From NCBI GenBank assembly GCA_023421635.1, contig JAEZSU010000280.1, forward strand, positions 1 through 9,187: a DNA stretch of 9,187 nucleotides, given 5' to 3'. Source of the DNA: Actinomycetes bacterium (GTDB lineage: Bacteria; Actinomycetota; Actinomycetes; Actinomycetales; Microbacteriaceae). Below are positions 1 through 6,816 of the stretch, one piece after another. A program made the position numbers and the translations under genes. The number at the start of each line of letters is the position of its first letter. Positions within the stretch are counted from its first letter, which is position 1. The notes under the pieces are model-generated. The model did no database searches. It was not told the DNA's origin and saw nothing but the letters and a program-made list of their open reading frames with translations.

Positions 1-570
1 CCGTCCTCGCAGATCGCGGTGGTGTTCCAGGACTACCGGGGGTCGCTCCTTCCGTGGATGAAGGTCGACCAGAACGTCGCGTTCCCGCTGGAGGGCCGCG
101 GTGTGCCCAGGCAGGAGCGGCTCCGCCGCGCCCGCGAGGCGCTGGAGGTCGTCGGCCTCGCCGCCAACGCGGACGCCTACCCGTGGCAGCTCTCCGGCGG
201 GATGCAGCAGCGCGTGGCCATCGCCCGCGCGCTGGCCTACGACGCGCCCATCATGCTCATGGACGAGCCGTTCGGATCGCTCGACGCGCAGACCCGGTTC
301 GAGCTCGAGGACCTCGTGCTGCGGCTGCGGAACGAGATGGGCATCACGATCGTGGTGGTCACGCACGACATCGACGAGGCCGTCTACCTCGGCGACCGCG
401 TGGTGGTGCTCGGCGGTCGGCCCTCCCGGGTCGTCGACGACGTCGAGGTGCCGCTCGGGCGGGAGCGCACCCAGCTGACCACGAAGTCGACGCAGACGTT
501 CGTGGAGCTGCGCACCCGCGTCCTCGCGGAGATCCAGCAGCACGGCCTGCCGCGGGCGGCGTCCGCATGA
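1..570 (+). CDS. ABC transporter ATP-binding protein, NitT/TauT (SsuB/TauB) type, 5' partial
   Basis: This is the nucleotide-binding subunit of an importer that would power uptake through a membrane permease and a substrate-binding lipoprotein. The gene enters from the left edge in frame 1, so the Walker A loop is missing and 189 residues remain. Visible in order are the Q-loop (VVFQDYRGSLLPW), the ABC signature LSGGMQQR (codons 64-71), Walker B ending in IMLMDEP (84-90), the D-loop SLDA and the switch histidine in VTHDIDEA. The QDYRGSLLPW stretch and the C-terminal FVELRTRVLAEI are typical of the nitrate/sulfonate/taurine group. Members of this group also import aromatic acids and other organic anions, so the substrate cannot be named. 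Its stop overlaps the start of the FAH-family gene (ATGA), which ties the transporter to the catabolic genes. The permease and binding protein are presumably upstream. The family call is firm; the cargo is unknown. Confidence 0.93.
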   Translation, partial: PSSQIAVVFQDYRGSLLPWMKVDQNVAFPLEGRGVPRQERLRRAREALEVVGLAANADAYPWQLSGGMQQRVAIARALAYDAPIMLMDEPFGSLDAQTRFELEDLVLRLRNEMGITIVVVTHDIDEAVYLGDRVVVLGGRPSRVVDDVEVPLGRERTQLTTKSTQTFVELRTRVLAEIQQHGLPRAASA

Positions 571-1550
571 GCGCGGACACACCCCGTCACGGTCCCGACG
601 CGCCGTACGCGCTGGCCCGCTTCCGGGACGGCGGACTCGGCGTGGTCGCGGGCGACCGCATCCTGCCCGTCGCGCCCTCGGACCTGGGGGCCGCGAGCCT
701 GAACGAGTTCCTCGGTGCCGGCGACTGGAGCCCGGTGGCGCGGCTCGCCGAGACGGACGGGGCCTGGCGCCCGCTGGCGGACGTGGATCTCGGCGCGCCG
801 GTCGAACCGCGTCAGGTGCTGCAGGCCGGTGCGAACTATCGCTCGCACGTGATCGAGCTCATGATGGCCGGGCTGGGTGCGAAGGGGCGCGACGTCGACC
901 CGGACCAGGCGCGCGCGGGCGCCGAGAAGGCGATGGACGCGCGTGCCGCCAGCGGTCGCCCCTTCGTCTTCCTCGGGCTGCCGACCTGCGTCGTCGGCGA
1001 CGGCGACCCGCTCGTGCTTCCCGCGTACAGCCAGGAGCACGACTGGGAGCTCGAGCTCGCCGCGGTGATCGGCCGCGAGGCGTACCGGGTGTCACCCGAG
1101 GACGCCCTCTCGCACGTGGCCGGGTACACGATCGTCAACGACATCTCGACCCGCGACCTGCTCTTCCCGCCCGACGCGGGCGGCCTCGGCGCCGACTGGT
1201 ACCGGGGCAAGAACGCCCCCGGGTTCCTGCCGACCGGCCCGTTCCTCGTGCCGGCCGCGTTCGTCGACCCGGCGGACGTGCAGGTGCAGCTGGATCTCAA
1301 CGGCGAGCGCATGCAGGACGCGAACACGTCCGACCTCGTCTTCGACGTCGCGAGGATCGTCGCCGGCGCCTCCCAGACGGCGCCGCTGCTGCCGGGCGAC
1401 CTCGTGCTCACCGGCAGCCCCGCGGGCAACGGCCAGCACTGGGGCCGGTTCCTCCGCGACGGCGATGTCATGACCGGCCGCATCTCGGGCCTGGGTGCCC
1501 AGGTCGTCCGGTGCGTCGCCGAGCGGATCCCCGCCGATGTCCGAGCCTGA
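567..1550 (+). CDS. Fumarylacetoacetate hydrolase (FAH) family protein, first copy
   Basis: This soluble 327-residue enzyme belongs to the FAH superfamily, whose members hydrolyse C-C bonds of acylpyruvates or hydrate/decarboxylate 2-oxo-dienoates from ring cleavage, using Mg2+ or Mn2+. Residues 1-80 form a poorly conserved N-terminal region. GANYRSHVIE (88-97) carries the probable catalytic His94. The metal site is Glu161 and Glu163 in HDWELELAAVIG and Asp192 in NDISTRD. Lys215 (RGKNAPGF) and LTGSPAGNG (281-289) complete the usual pattern, so the enzyme looks active. The ATG at 567 overlaps the ATPase stop by 4 bases; no good Shine-Dalgarno is visible, so translation is probably coupled. A longer in-frame reading starting at 54 would lie inside the ATPase and is rejected. 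Whether this is an acylpyruvase, a 4-oxalocrotonate decarboxylase or a hydratase cannot be decided. It is clearly different in sequence from the second FAH protein in the window. Confidence 0.92.
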   Translation: MSADTPRHGPDAPYALARFRDGGLGVVAGDRILPVAPSDLGAASLNEFLGAGDWSPVARLAETDGAWRPLADVDLGAPVEPRQVLQAGANYRSHVIELMMAGLGAKGRDVDPDQARAGAEKAMDARAASGRPFVFLGLPTCVVGDGDPLVLPAYSQEHDWELELAAVIGREAYRVSPEDALSHVAGYTIVNDISTRDLLFPPDAGGLGADWYRGKNAPGFLPTGPFLVPAAFVDPADVQVQLDLNGERMQDANTSDLVFDVARIVAGASQTAPLLPGDLVLTGSPAGNGQHWGRFLRDGDVMTGRISGLGAQVVRCVAERIPADVRA

Positions 1551-1560
1551 ACGGAGCACC

Positions 1561-2574
1561 ATGATCACCGATGTCCACGCCCACGTGCTGCTGCCCTCGT
1601 TGCACGCCGAGGTCGAGCGCCGAGCGCCCGAGCTCGTGCGGGAGGCGGCCGAACTCGACTTCCGTCGCAACGGGGCGGCGAGCCAGGCCGTCTCCGGCCC
1701 GATGATCGGCGCCCGCATCGGCCGGCTCACCGACCCCGCGCTGCGCCTCGCCGACATGGATGCGGCCGGCGTCGACCGGCAGTGGGTCAGCGCGTCGCCG
1801 AACCACTTCTACCCGTGGGCGCCGCCTGAGCTCGCAGCGTGGGCGGCGGGCGAGGCGAACCGGCTCGTCGCCGAGCACGTCGCGAACGCCCCCGACCGGA
1901 TGACCGGGCTGGGGCTCGTGCCGCTCCAGCATCCGCACCTCGTCGTCGCAGCGCTCGAGGACGCGGTCCTCACCCACGGCCTGGCCGGCGTCGAGATCTC
2001 CTCGTTCGCGGGTGACGTGGAACTGTCCGACCCGCGGCTGGAGCCGTTCTGGGCCCGCGCCGCCGAGCTGTCCGCCGTGGTGTTCCTCCACCCGTTCGGA
2101 TGCTCGCTCGACGAGCGACTCGACCGGTTCTACCTGGCCAACACCGTCGGGCAGCCCGTCGAGAACGCCGTCGCCCTCTCGCATCTGATCTTCGCCGGCG
2201 TGCTCGACCGGCATCCGGGGCTCCGCCTGGTCGCAGCCCACGGCGGCGGGTATCTCCCCACCGCGATCGGCCGCTCCGACCACGCCTGGCGGGTGCGCCC
2301 GGACGCCAGGGGGTGCGAGCACGCGCCGTCCACGTACCTGCGCCGGATCTGGTTCGACACCGTCGTGCACGACCACGGTGCGCTCCGCCATCTCGTGGAG
2401 GTCGCCGGTGCGGACCGCGTGCTCCTCGGCAGCGACTACCCGTTCGACATGGGCCCCGAGGACCCGGTCGGGTTCGTCGCCGGTGCCCGGCTGGACGAGG
2501 CCGACGCCGAACGCATCCTCTCGGCGAACGCCGCCGAACTCCTGGACGCGCAGCGCACCGCACGTCCTGCCTGA
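1561..2574 (+). CDS. Amidohydrolase family (amidohydrolase_2) protein, ACMSD-like decarboxylase
   Basis: This is a 337-residue TIM-barrel metalloenzyme of the family containing 2-amino-3-carboxymuconate-6-semialdehyde decarboxylase (ACMSD, about 336 residues), gamma-resorcylate decarboxylase and 5-carboxyvanillate decarboxylase. The zinc site is visible: His6 and His8 in DVHAHVL, His177 in FLHPFG, His227 in AAHGGG and Asp292 in GSDYPFDMG. These positions fall within a few residues of those I recall for human and Pseudomonas ACMSD. Arginines at 52/55 and 238 lie where ACMSD holds the substrate carboxylate. The tryptophan I recall near residue 190 of ACMSD is not seen; the stretch here reads RFYLANT. 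The ATG at 1561 was chosen because it puts the HxH motif at 6-8 and has GGAG just upstream. An ATG at 1537 is possible and would overlap the previous gene. Decarboxylation of a ring-fission product is inferred; hydrolysis is the alternative. Confidence 0.88.
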   Translation: MITDVHAHVLLPSLHAEVERRAPELVREAAELDFRRNGAASQAVSGPMIGARIGRLTDPALRLADMDAAGVDRQWVSASPNHFYPWAPPELAAWAAGEANRLVAEHVANAPDRMTGLGLVPLQHPHLVVAALEDAVLTHGLAGVEISSFAGDVELSDPRLEPFWARAAELSAVVFLHPFGCSLDERLDRFYLANTVGQPVENAVALSHLIFAGVLDRHPGLRLVAAHGGGYLPTAIGRSDHAWRVRPDARGCEHAPSTYLRRIWFDTVVHDHGALRHLVEVAGADRVLLGSDYPFDMGPEDPVGFVAGARLDEADAERILSANAAELLDAQRTARPA

Positions 2575-2576
2575 CT

Positions 2577-3497
2577 TCAGGCGATGGCAGCGGCGGCGCG
2601 ATCGAACAGGCCCCGGAACCAGATGTGCTCCGGGTCCTGTTCGTGCGCGGGATGCCACCACAGCGCCTCGATGAGCGGCGCCGACTCGAACGGGATCTCG
2701 CACACGCGCATGTCGCCGAGCCGCGTGACCAGCGGAACCAGGCGACGCTGGATCAGCGTGAGCCGCTCGGTGCCCATGACGTAGAGGGGGAGGAGCGCGA
2801 AACTCTCGACCACGGTCTGCACGCGCGGCTGCAGTCCCATCTGCTCGAGCTGGCGCCCGGCCGCAGTGAACGACAACCTCGTCTGGTAGGTGAACACCCA
2901 GGGAGACGCGGCGAGGATGTCGAGCGTCAGCCCGTCCTGCACGTGGGGGTTGTCCGCCGCGGCCAGCACCACCCAGTCGTCGCGCCACAGATCCCGATGC
3001 GGGCGGTTCGTGCTGATGCCGTGCGGCAGGATCAGGCCGTCGACCGACGCCAACCGGTTCATCACGTCGTCGATCCCCGCGGTGGAGATCGGCTGATACC
3101 GCATCCGCACGCCGGGCGCCTCCGCGCTCGCGAGCCGAGACACCTCCGGGCCGATGACGCTGAGCGCGTAGTCCGAGCCGAAGACCGTGAACTCGCGGGT
3201 CGACTCGGAGGGGTCCCAGCGGGACTGGCTCTCGAACACCCGACGCACCGCGTTCAGCGCCTCCGCGGTGTGCTCCATGAGCCGCATCGCGAGGGGCGTC
3301 AACTCGTACAGGTTGCCGCGACGTGCGAGCAGCGGATCGTCGAAGTGCACCCGCAGCCGTGCCAGCGCGGCGCTGAGCGAGGGCTGGCTGAGGTGCAGCC
3401 GCTCCGCCGCCCTCGTCACGTTGCGTTCGGTGAGCAACGCGTCCAGCGAGACCAGCAGGTTGAGGTCCAGCCGGGACAGCAGGGGATCATCGGGCAT
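2577..3497 (-). CDS. LysR-family transcriptional regulator, NodD/NahR-like subgroup
   Basis: This 306-residue DNA-binding regulator has a winged helix-turn-helix at about residues 11-70, including RNVTRAAERLHLSQPSLSAALARLR, split here as RNVTRAAERLHLSQPS (26-40) and LSAALARLR (41-49). It is followed by a linker helix and a two-lobed effector domain. The C-terminal WWHPAHEQDP (280-289) with HIWFRGL (291-297) matches the WH...DPxHxWLR hallmark of the NodD/NahR/PcpR group, whose members respond to aromatic inducers. The start at 3497 is chosen because AAGGAG lies 6 bases upstream; a longer reading to 3635 would cross the intergenic region into the dioxygenase start. It is divergent from the dioxygenase operon and convergent with the amidohydrolase gene, whose stop is 2 bases away. 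It probably controls the dioxygenase operon and itself from the shared 130-base region. The inducer is unknown. Confidence 0.94.
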   Translation of the reverse strand: MPDDPLLSRLDLNLLVSLDALLTERNVTRAAERLHLSQPSLSAALARLRVHFDDPLLARRGNLYELTPLAMRLMEHTAEALNAVRRVFESQSRWDPSESTREFTVFGSDYALSVIGPEVSRLASAEAPGVRMRYQPISTAGIDDVMNRLASVDGLILPHGISTNRPHRDLWRDDWVVLAAADNPHVQDGLTLDILAASPWVFTYQTRLSFTAAGRQLEQMGLQPRVQTVVESFALLPLYVMGTERLTLIQRRLVPLVTRLGDMRVCEIPFESAPLIEALWWHPAHEQDPEHIWFRGLFDRAAAAIA

Positions 3498-3503
3498 CCG
3501 GGA

Positions 3504-3509
3504 CTCCTT
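3504..3509 (-). promoter_or_regulatory. Ribosome binding site of the LysR gene
   Basis: On the minus strand this reads AAGGAG, with a 6-base gap to the ATG at 3497. It decides the LysR start against longer in-frame readings that run into the intergenic region. Confidence 0.75.
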
Positions 3510-3521
3510 CGTCGCCGAGCT

Positions 3522-3536
3522 ATCGAGAAAGCTGAT
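3522..3536. promoter_or_regulatory. Putative LysR binding site, ATC-N9-GAT (nod-box-like)
   Basis: The sequence ATCGAGAAAGCTGAT is an exact ATC-N9-GAT dyad and also contains the general LysR pattern T-N11-A (T3523 to A3535). ATC-N9-GAT is the core of NodD-bound nod boxes, and the adjacent LysR belongs to the NodD/NahR subgroup. Its centre (3529) is about 65 bases before the transcription start predicted from the candidate promoter, the usual place for a LysR recognition site, and 25-39 bases ahead of the LysR start codon, which would suit autoregulation. The motif is short, so a chance match is possible. Confidence 0.55.
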
Positions 3537-3542
3537 TCCGAG

Positions 3543-3555
3543 CATAGTGAGTATG
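3543..3555. promoter_or_regulatory. Second dyad, CATA-N5-TATG, possible LysR activation site
   Basis: CATAGTGAGTATG is a perfect 4-base inverted repeat around a 5-base spacer. Its centre (3549) lies 20 bases, about two helical turns, from the centre of the ATC-N9-GAT dyad and just upstream of the candidate -35 box. LysR tetramers often contact a strong recognition site and a weaker promoter-proximal site in this arrangement. The repeat is short; its placement is the main support. Confidence 0.35.
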
Positions 3556-3558
3556 GCG

Positions 3559-3587
3559 TTGTCCGATGCCCCGACCCGGTCGAGAAT
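3559..3587 (+). promoter_or_regulatory. Candidate promoter of the dioxygenase operon
   Basis: The -35 candidate is TTGTCC (3559-3564) and the -10 candidate is GAGAAT (3582-3587), separated by exactly 17 bases. Each matches 4 of 6 consensus bases. A start near 3594 would leave a leader of about 34 bases. Weak boxes are what an activator-dependent LysR promoter usually has. This is a pattern match only. Confidence 0.4.
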
Positions 3588-3615
3588 CGCTGCAGGGCGC
3601 ATGGCCGCGCCGAGG

Positions 3616-3621
3616 AAAGGA
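3616..3621 (+). promoter_or_regulatory. Ribosome binding site of the extradiol dioxygenase gene
   Basis: AAAGGA lies 6 bases before the ATG at 3628. It favours this start over an in-frame ATG at 3601, which has no comparable site. Confidence 0.65.
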
Positions 3622-3627
3622 TCGAAG

Positions 3628-4632
3628 ATGATCACGTTGCTGTCCCACCTGTCCTACGTCGCGCTGACGACACCTGACGTCGAGGCGTCCGTGGACTTCT
3701 ACGTCAACCAGGTCGGCCTGACCGAGGTGGCGCGCGAGGACGACCGGGTGTACCTGCGCTGCTGGGGGGACTACTACAGCTACAGCCTCGTCATCGTGCA
3801 GGGCGACGAGCCGGCGCTGCTCTCCGCCGGGTGGCGCACGACGAGCGCCGAGGCGCTCGAGGAGGCGGTGCGCCGCGTCGAGGACGCCGGCGTGCAGGGT
3901 GAGTGGTTCGACGGCCGCGACATCGGTCGCGCCTACCGCTTCACCGGCCCCTGGGGGCACACCCTCGAGCTGCACTGGGACGTGGTCCACCACCGCTACA
4001 CCGAGGGCGACCTCGCCTCGACGTTCCCCGACCGTCCGCAGCGCCGCTCTCGCTTCGCGGGCGCCCCCCGTCAGCTCGACCACGTCACGATCTGTGCCAG
4101 CGACGTCGATGCCTTCGCCGCCTGGTACAACGAGGTCCTCGGCTTCCGCATCATGGCGCGCACCGTGCTGGAGGACGCCCCGCTGTCGGTCTTCTCCGTG
4201 CTCACCACGAATGAGAAGTCGCACGACCTCGGCGTCGTGCTCGACGGCTCGACCCGTGCCGGCCGCGTCAACCACTTCGCGTTCTGGTACGACACCCGCG
4301 AGGAGATGCTCATCGCCGCCGACCTGCTCATGGAGAACGGCGTCATGATCGAGTACGGCCCCACCATCCACGGCATCGGCGAGCAGTCGTTCCTGTACTA
4401 CCGCGACCCGTCCACCATGCGCATCGAGATCAACAGCGGCGGCTACCGCAACTACGTGCCGGACTGGGAGCCGCAGACCTGGAAGACCTCGCAGGGCTCC
4501 TACGACATCTACCGCAACGCCGGCTTCCCGCTGTCGCTGGCGGACTCCTTCCCGCCCGCCGACGGCCCGACGGCCACCGAGCAGGGCGTGCCGGACGAGA
4601 TCAAGGCCGACCTGCTCAAGGGCAAGGTATGA
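3628..4632 (+). CDS. Extradiol ring-cleavage dioxygenase, two-domain VOC family (catechol 2,3-dioxygenase type)
   Basis: This non-haem Fe(II) enzyme would cleave a catechol-type ring next to the two hydroxyls. Its 334 residues form two vicinal-oxygen-chelate domains: an N-terminal one (about 5-120, SHLSYVALTTPD to LELHWDV) without metal ligands and a C-terminal catalytic one (about 148-275). The iron ligands are His152 (LDHVTI), His216 (VNHFAFW) and Glu267 (MRIEINS). Acid-base residues His199 (KSHDLGVV), His248 and Tyr257 are present. This numbering nearly coincides with XylE as I remember it (153, 214, 265; 199, 246, 255), so the active site looks complete. A C-terminal tail of about 60 residues follows. 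A longer reading from 3187 runs across the LysR gene and is rejected. The gene is first in the operon and overlaps the cyclase gene by 4 bases (ATGA). Its substrate is unknown; a carboxylated catechol or a substituted hydroquinone are both possible. Confidence 0.94.
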   Translation: MITLLSHLSYVALTTPDVEASVDFYVNQVGLTEVAREDDRVYLRCWGDYYSYSLVIVQGDEPALLSAGWRTTSAEALEEAVRRVEDAGVQGEWFDGRDIGRAYRFTGPWGHTLELHWDVVHHRYTEGDLASTFPDRPQRRSRFAGAPRQLDHVTICASDVDAFAAWYNEVLGFRIMARTVLEDAPLSVFSVLTTNEKSHDLGVVLDGSTRAGRVNHFAFWYDTREEMLIAADLLMENGVMIEYGPTIHGIGEQSFLYYRDPSTMRIEINSGGYRNYVPDWEPQTWKTSQGSYDIYRNAGFPLSLADSFPPADGPTATEQGVPDEIKADLLKGKV

Positions 4633-5624
4633 GCTCGCTGACCGAGGACCCCGCCGAGCTCGACCGCACGGACGCGCTCGGCGAGGTCGTCGTCCGCGCC
4701 GAGGCCTTCCGCAACTGGGGGCGCTGGGGCGAGGACGACGTGCTCGGCACGCTGAACTTCATCGACGACGCCACACGCGCCGCCGCGGCCAGGCTCGTCA
4801 CCGACGGGCAGGTGGTCTCGCTCGCGCAGTCCTTCGACGAGGACGGCCCGCAGCGGGGATGGAAGAAGCGCAACAACCCCGTGCACACGATGACCGGGAC
4901 CGGGCTCGACCACGAGCGGAACGTGTACATGAACGTGCACGGCATCGGCGGTGCGGACGACGTCATCATGATGCCGCTGCAGTGCTCGACGCAGTGGGAC
5001 GGTCTCGGCCACATCTTCGACCGCGGGCTGGCGTACAACGGCCGTCCCGCCGGATCGGTCGTCACCACCCAGGGCGACCGCGTGACCGGGATCGAGCACG
5101 CGGCGGACGTGATCGTCTCCCGCGGCGTGCTGCTCGACATGGGACGGTACCTCCGTCCCGAGACGGGGGAGCTGGAGGACGGGTACGCGATCACCGCCGC
5201 CGACCTCGACGGCTGCATCCGCGCCCAGGGGGAGACCTCCGAGGTCCGGCGCGGCGACATCCTGCTGGTGCGGACCGGGCAGCTCGCCCGTGCCCGCCGC
5301 AACGGCTGGGGCGAGTACGCCGGCGGATCCGCGCCCGGACTGTCGATCACGACCGCCGGGTGGCTCCACCGCAGCGAGATCGCCGCGATCGCGACGGACA
5401 CCTGGGGGTTCGAGGTGCGACCGAACGAGTTCGAGGACTCGTTCCAGCCGCTCCACCAGATCGTGATCCCCAACATGGGGCTCACGGTCGGCGAGATGTG
5501 GGACCTGGAACGGCTCGGGACCGTGTGCGCGGAGCGCGGCCGGTACGAGTTCTTCCTGTCCGCCCCGCCGCTGCCGATCACCGGGGCGGTCGGCTCGCCC
5601 ATCAACCCCGTCGCGGTCTTCTGA
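4629..5624 (+). CDS. Cyclase family protein (PF04199) with altered metal motif
   Basis: This 331-residue protein is of the family that includes kynurenine formamidase and isatin hydrolase, metal-dependent hydrolases of amide or lactam bonds. The usual metal motif HxGTHxDxPxH is replaced here by QCSTQWDGLGH (118-128): the two histidines normally binding metal correspond to Gln118 and Gln122, while Asp124 and His128 are kept. The C-terminal His276 (PLHQIVIPN) and Glu289 (GEMWDLERL) of the family are also present. As I recall, cyclase-family proteins with a TQWD motif form a recurring subgroup without a settled function. The protein is longer than kynurenine formamidase (about 210 residues), with an extra N-terminal region of about 50 residues. 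The ATG overlaps the dioxygenase stop, and AAGGG sits 6 bases upstream. It may act on a ring-fission lactone or enol, but this is a guess from context. Confidence 0.87.
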   Translation: MSSLTEDPAELDRTDALGEVVVRAEAFRNWGRWGEDDVLGTLNFIDDATRAAAARLVTDGQVVSLAQSFDEDGPQRGWKKRNNPVHTMTGTGLDHERNVYMNVHGIGGADDVIMMPLQCSTQWDGLGHIFDRGLAYNGRPAGSVVTTQGDRVTGIEHAADVIVSRGVLLDMGRYLRPETGELEDGYAITAADLDGCIRAQGETSEVRRGDILLVRTGQLARARRNGWGEYAGGSAPGLSITTAGWLHRSEIAAIATDTWGFEVRPNEFEDSFQPLHQIVIPNMGLTVGEMWDLERLGTVCAERGRYEFFLSAPPLPITGAVGSPINPVAVF

Positions 5625-5651
5625 CCACGACGCGCATCCCACACCGCGAAC

Positions 5652-5658
5652 GAGGAGG
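5652..5658 (+). promoter_or_regulatory. Strong ribosome binding site of the monooxygenase gene
   Basis: GAGGAGG is followed after 6 bases by GTG at 5665. It is the best Shine-Dalgarno match in the window and fixes a GTG start for the monooxygenase. The 40-base spacer after the cyclase stop shows no terminator hairpin. Confidence 0.75.
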
Positions 5659-5664
5659 TTCCAG

Positions 5665-6801
5665 GTGCCCGCTGTCAACATTGTCGCCGTGATCGGTGCC
5701 GGCGTGTCCGGGATGGCGACCGCCATCCGGCTCGCCCGCGCCGGGATCGCCGTGGACCTCATCGAGGCCCAGCCCGAGCTCACCGCGCTCGGCTCGGGTA
5801 TCTCCCTGCAGGCCAACGCGCTCGCCGCCTTCGACGCGCTCGGCGTGTGGGCGGAGACGTCGGCGGCGGGGTACCCGTTCGACGGGCTCGTCCTGCGCCT
5901 GCCCGGCCCCGACGCCCCGGTCATCGACCGGCGCGTCGAGGGCTCGGGCGGCGGCGGCCTGCCGTCGGGGATGGGGATGCCGCGGCCCGAGCTGGCCCGC
6001 ATCCTCTTCCGCGCCGCGACCGAGGCCGGCGTGCGCGCGCGGTTCGGCCTGCGGGTGACCGCCCTCGAGGAACGCGGCGACGAGGTCGCGGTGCACGCGG
6101 GCGACGATCTCGTCGGCGTCTACGACCTCGTGGTGGGTGCGGACGGCCTCCACTCCGCGGTGCGCGCGGCGATCGGCATCGACACGCGCCCTGAGCACAC
6201 CGGGATGGGGATCTGGCGGGCATTCGTGTCACGCCCGGCCGAGGTGGAGTGCACGGAGCTCTACTACGGCGGCCCCGCCTACATCGCCGGCTACACGCCC
6301 ACGGGGGAGGACTCGATGTACGCCTTCCTCGTGTTCGACGCGGAGGACCACTTCGACATGCCCGCCGAGGACGCCGCGCGGTACATGATCGAGCGCTCCC
6401 GTGCGTACGGCGGACCGTGGGAGCAGGTCCGCCACGACCTCGAACGCGGCGACGCCGCGGTCAACTACACCTGGTTCACCCGCCACATCGTGCCCGCGCC
6501 GTGGAACCGCGGCCGCGTCGTCGTGATCGGCGACGCTGCGCACTCCTGCCCGCCGACGATCGCGCAGGGCGCCGCACAGGCGCTCGAGGACGCGATGGTG
6601 CTCACCGATCTGCTCATCCGCGAGGACGCCCTCGACGCGCGACTGTGGGACGAGTTCCACCGCCGCCGCGTGGAACGCGCCACGGCGGTGGTCGACGCCT
6701 CGGTGCAGCTCGCCGAGTGGCAGCGGGACGGGCAGGACCACTCCGCCGAGATGCCCCAGCTCATCGGCGGGCTCGCGCGGCGCCTGGCCCAGGCGGACTG
6801 A
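5665..6801 (+). CDS. FAD-dependent monooxygenase, class A (salicylate / 3-hydroxybenzoate hydroxylase type)
   Basis: This single-component flavoprotein hydroxylase of 378 residues would add one oxygen atom to an aromatic ring using NAD(P)H and O2. Visible are the Rossmann fold motif GAGVSG (11-16) with Glu34 at the end of the second strand (DLIEAQPEL) for the FAD ribose, the DG motif VVGADGLHSAVR (156-167) and the GD motif VVVIGDAAHSCPP (286-297), followed by GAAQALEDA. The length matches salicylate hydroxylase, 3-hydroxybenzoate 6-hydroxylase and 6-hydroxynicotinate 3-monooxygenase rather than the longer phenol or MhpA types. The start is GTG. It is the third gene of the dioxygenase operon, with 40 bases before it and 15 after. 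In context it probably makes the dihydroxylated substrate of the dioxygenase. The ring substrate cannot be fixed from motifs. Confidence 0.93.
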   Translation: MPAVNIVAVIGAGVSGMATAIRLARAGIAVDLIEAQPELTALGSGISLQANALAAFDALGVWAETSAAGYPFDGLVLRLPGPDAPVIDRRVEGSGGGGLPSGMGMPRPELARILFRAATEAGVRARFGLRVTALEERGDEVAVHAGDDLVGVYDLVVGADGLHSAVRAAIGIDTRPEHTGMGIWRAFVSRPAEVECTELYYGGPAYIAGYTPTGEDSMYAFLVFDAEDHFDMPAEDAARYMIERSRAYGGPWEQVRHDLERGDAAVNYTWFTRHIVPAPWNRGRVVVIGDAAHSCPPTIAQGAAQALEDAMVLTDLLIREDALDARLWDEFHRRRVERATAVVDASVQLAEWQRDGQDHSAEMPQLIGGLARRLAQAD

Positions 6802-6816
6802 CGAAGGGGGACGAGG

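Noticed and set aside
1468..2988. A 506-codon open frame on the minus strand overlapping the amidohydrolase and LysR genes
   Set aside because: It has no domain signal and covers two well-supported genes; a GC-bias shadow.
3187..3627. N-terminal extension of the dioxygenase frame back to 3187
   Set aside because: It would overlap the LysR gene and the intergenic region, has no VOC-like sequence, and the ATG at 3628 has a good ribosome binding site.
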